64,000 nucleotides of DNA from Prevotella sp. (GTDB taxonomy: Bacteria; Bacteroidota; Bacteroidia; Bacteroidales; Bacteroidaceae), in assembly GCA_015060535.1 (NCBI GenBank), contig SUYH01000007.1, positions 1 through 64,000 of the forward strand, written 5' to 3'. Both the position numbers and the translations under genes were made by a program. Under the pieces are notes generated by a model. The model had not been told where the DNA came from. It searched no databases and worked only from the letters and a program-made list of their open reading frames with translations. The number at the start of each line of letters is the position of its first letter. Positions within the stretch are counted from its first letter, which is position 1. Of the stretch, positions 61,507 to 64,000 are shown piece after piece.

Positions 61507-61514
61507 CAAAGTTA
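61507..61514 (-). promoter_or_regulatory. -7 box TAACTTTG upstream of tssD-like pair
   Basis: caaagtta on plus strand. Confidence 0.55.
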
Positions 61515-61636
61515 AAGCGAAAAACTATTGCCTCCAACTTTTCTGCTGTTTTTTATCTCCAGTTGTTCGGACAAGAAACGAGTTTTCGGACAAATCCAGC
61601 TCACTGGCCGCATTTTTGTCCGAAAAGCATAAAAAA

Positions 61637-61664
61637 GAGGGATGAGTTGTAGTATCTCATCCCC
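61637..61664 (-). terminator. Terminator hairpin downstream of skp paralogue 2
   Basis: gagggatgag...ctcatccccc, T6 tract on minus strand. Confidence 0.65.
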
Positions 61665-61690
61665 CTAGTGCTTATCTAAAATAGTATTCT

Positions 61691-62191
61691 TTACTTCAGA
61701 CCGAGCTTAGTCTTCACCTGTGCGGTAACATCGGTAGAAAGAGTAGTGCTGATGTAGGGGATACCACCTGCGATGTCCATGATGTAGACATAGCCGCCAG
61801 TCTGGCCTACACTCTTGATAGCCTCAATCACCTTAGCAGTGATGGCCTGCATCTTCTCAGACTGCTCCTTGGCAAGAGCCTGCTGGTTGTCCTGAGCGCT
61901 CTGCTGGTACTTCTGGTACATCTCCTGGAGCTCGGTCTCACGGCGCTGCTTGATGTTAGCGGGCAGATTAGCCTGCTCCTTCTCGAGTGACTCAGCCTTC
62001 TTCTGAATCTCTTCCTGCATAGACTTCAGGTCGGCATCGTACTGCTTAGCAAGTGCCTCGATATCGGTGCGAGCCTTTGTGAATTCGGGCATAGCCTGGA
62101 TAATCTCCTGAGAGTTAACATGGCCAAACTTCTGTGCGAATGCTGCCATAGGGGCGAGCATCATCAGCATAAATAATAGCTTTTTCATCAT
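61691..62191 (-). CDS. OmpH/Skp family periplasmic chaperone (paralogue 2)
   Basis: KFGHVNSQEIIQAMPEFTKARTDIEALAKQYDADLKSMQEE. Confidence 0.88.
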   Translation of the reverse strand: MMKKLLFMLMMLAPMAAFAQKFGHVNSQEIIQAMPEFTKARTDIEALAKQYDADLKSMQEEIQKKAESLEKEQANLPANIKQRRETELQEMYQKYQQSAQDNQQALAKEQSEKMQAITAKVIEAIKSVGQTGGYVYIMDIAGGIPYISTTLSTDVTAQVKTKLGLK

Positions 62192-62246
62192 TTAATTTAC
62201 AATTTTACAATTTACTATTTACAATTTATTTTCTCATTTTTGAATT

Positions 62247-62771
62247 TTAGTTGGAATATCCGAGTTTAGAGAGCACTTCATTGGAGATGTCGATCTTCGG
62301 CGAGCCGAAGATGATGCCTTGGTCGCTGGCACGGTCGAGGACGAGCTGGTAGCCACGCATGTCGGCAATGTCGCGGACGGCAGAATAGACTTCTTCCTGG
62401 ATGGGGGTCATGAGGGCGGTGCGCTTCTTGAAGAGCTCGCCCTGAGGACCGAAGTATTTCTTCTTCAGCTCAGCGGCTTCCTGCTCTTTCTTGACAATGG
62501 CGTCCTGACGGGTCTTCTTCTGCTCCTGTGAGAGGAAGACCACCTCGTTCTGATAGTTCTTATAGAGGGTCTGAGCCTCTATCTGTATGGCTTCAACTTC
62601 AGCCTGCCACTTCTTGGAGACTTGGTTGAGCTGTTCGTTGGCTCGCTCGTAGGCGGGAATATTCTTCAGGATATACTCCATGTCGACTAAGGCGAACTTT
62701 TGCGCTCCTGCGGAGCTAAATATAAAAGAAAAAATAATAAATAATAGAGCCCTGTGGCACCGTTTCAACAT
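62247..62771 (-). CDS. OmpH/Skp family periplasmic chaperone (paralogue 1)
   Basis: KFALVDMEYILKNIPAYERANEQLNQVSKKWQAEVEAIQ. Confidence 0.88.
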   Translation of the reverse strand: MLKRCHRALLFIIFSFIFSSAGAQKFALVDMEYILKNIPAYERANEQLNQVSKKWQAEVEAIQIEAQTLYKNYQNEVVFLSQEQKKTRQDAIVKKEQEAAELKKKYFGPQGELFKKRTALMTPIQEEVYSAVRDIADMRGYQLVLDRASDQGIIFGSPKIDISNEVLSKLGYSN

Positions 62772-62827
62772 GATATTCATAATCTTTCTTTTTTATTTTA
62801 TATTTTTTATTTAGGCCGTAGGCCGCA

Positions 62828-64000
62828 TTAGAATTCCTGTCCAAGGATGAAGTGGAACTGACTGCCACCAATGTTTGAAGAGGTAGAGTAGGGCTTGTCG
62901 AAACCATAGGCCCAGTCGATACCCATCAGACCCACCATGGGGAGGAAGATACGCACACCGAGACCGGCAGAGCGCTTGATATCGAAGGGGTTGAAGTTCT
63001 TGGCCTCGCTCCAGGCATTACCGCCTTCGATGAAGCCCAGTCCGTAGATGGTGGTATTACCCAACAGGAACGGATAGCGCAGCTCGAGGCTGAAACGGTC
63101 GTAGGCATAGCCCGTAGCGCGATAGGGAGTCAGTGAGCCGTTCTCGTAACCACGCAGACCGATGGTCTCCTCAGCATAGCCTGACGAGTAGCCGCTCATA
63201 CCGTCACCACCGACGTAGAAGGTCTCGAAGGGTGAGCGCTTGTCGCTGTTGTAAGAACCCAGCAGACCGAGCTCGACGCGTGTCATGAGCACGAAACACT
63301 TCTGGCCGTTGGTCAGAGCGGTATAGGTCTTTGACTTAAATTTCCACTTGTGGTATTCAATCCAGCGGTACTTCTCCTGTAGCTCGTCGTTGTAGCGGTC
63401 TACGTCGGTCTTGTAGGTCTCGGCGGTGGCTAGCTTAGCATAGTCCTTGCCGTCGAATACCGACCAAGGCGGAGTAATAGTGAGTGATGCCGAGAACTCG
63501 GAACCACGACGTGGGAAGAGCTGGTTGTCGGTAGAGGTACGTGATAGCGTAACTCCGAGGTTGATGTTGTTACAGTTACCGTTGGAGATGATGAAGTAGC
63601 TCCAGTCTTGCAGCATATAGCGCGTGTAGGCTAACTGCAGCGACAGCTGGAAGTAGTCATCGGGCCAGCGCAGACGCTTACCCCATCCGATGGAGGCTCC
63701 GAAGAGCTTGATGTACTTGTCGTCGTCCATCATAGAGGTGTAGTCGTAGTAGCCGCTATTGTAAGAGCCATAGCCGTAGGCATAGCTGTAATAGTTGTTC
63801 ATCCAGCTAGAGTTACGATAGGTGCTGGAGATATCGGTCTGCTTCGAGAAGAAGGCATTGATGCTCAGCGCATTAGGGCGCTTGCCACCAAACCATCCTG
63901 TAGAGTAGCCTGCCGATATGGAGTTATAGTAGCTACCGTTGGACTGATAGGAGAGCGAGAGTTGCTCACCATCACCAATAGGCATGAGTCCGCGGTGCAT
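62828..64000 (-). CDS. bamA: Outer membrane protein assembly factor BamA, C-terminal part (runs off window)
   Basis: Barrel strands, FFVGGDGMSGY-like FYVGGDGMSGYSSGYAEETIGLRGYE, GLGVRIFLPMVGLMGIDWAYGF; terminal FHFILGQEF. Confidence 0.9.
   Translation of the reverse strand: MHRGLMPIGDGEQLSLSYQSNGSYYNSISAGYSTGWFGGKRPNALSINAFFSKQTDISSTYRNSSWMNNYYSYAYGYGSYNSGYYDYTSMMDDDKYIKLFGASIGWGKRLRWPDDYFQLSLQLAYTRYMLQDWSYFIISNGNCNNINLGVTLSRTSTDNQLFPRRGSEFSASLTITPPWSVFDGKDYAKLATAETYKTDVDRYNDELQEKYRWIEYHKWKFKSKTYTALTNGQKCFVLMTRVELGLLGSYNSDKRSPFETFYVGGDGMSGYSSGYAEETIGLRGYENGSLTPYRATGYAYDRFSLELRYPFLLGNTTIYGLGFIEGGNAWSEAKNFNPFDIKRSAGLGVRIFLPMVGLMGIDWAYGFDKPYSTSSNIGGSQFHFILGQEF

Overview
Chromosomal window from a Bacteroidota genome, most likely Prevotellaceae-like, judged from TAnnTTTG-type -7 boxes, T9SS-like C-termini, Mfa-like fimbrillins and GH95/GH43 enzymes. 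Most of it is housekeeping: ung, gyrB, rpsT, tRNA-Glu, recO, murF, folP, cdaA, pta-ackA, lpxH, pnp, rnr, murI, skp paralogues and a partial bamA. Five accessory blocks stand out. (1) A tight plus-strand operon at 17159-23143 encodes a VTC-domain protein, a DUF4956 membrane protein, a DUF2490 barrel and two Cthe_2159-like beta-helix proteins. A 66-bp promoter module with two direct repeats 21 bp apart lies upstream of it, recurs with identical spacing upstream of the neighbouring adhesin-like gene, and occurs in a weaker form upstream of a Sel1-repeat gene. (2) A minus-strand operon encodes BlaI, BlaR1-TonB, a thioredoxin-like protein without CxxC, and a DUF4419 protein. (3) A fimbrial locus (DUF3575, DUF5119, two fimbrillins, embedded GH43) ends in a 3110-aa secreted protein built from about eight degenerate modules marked by a DPY motif. 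(4) An orphan pair of Bacteroidota TssD/Hcp-like proteins forms its own transcription unit between skp paralogues. (5) A dispersed population of micro-repeats (heptamer arrays, 9-, 11-, 21- and 22-bp arrays, palindromic elements) occurs both between genes and in-frame inside conserved genes (murF, folP, rnr, recO, DUF3109, murI N-terminus). All assignments come from reading the sequence and motif memory; no database search was run.
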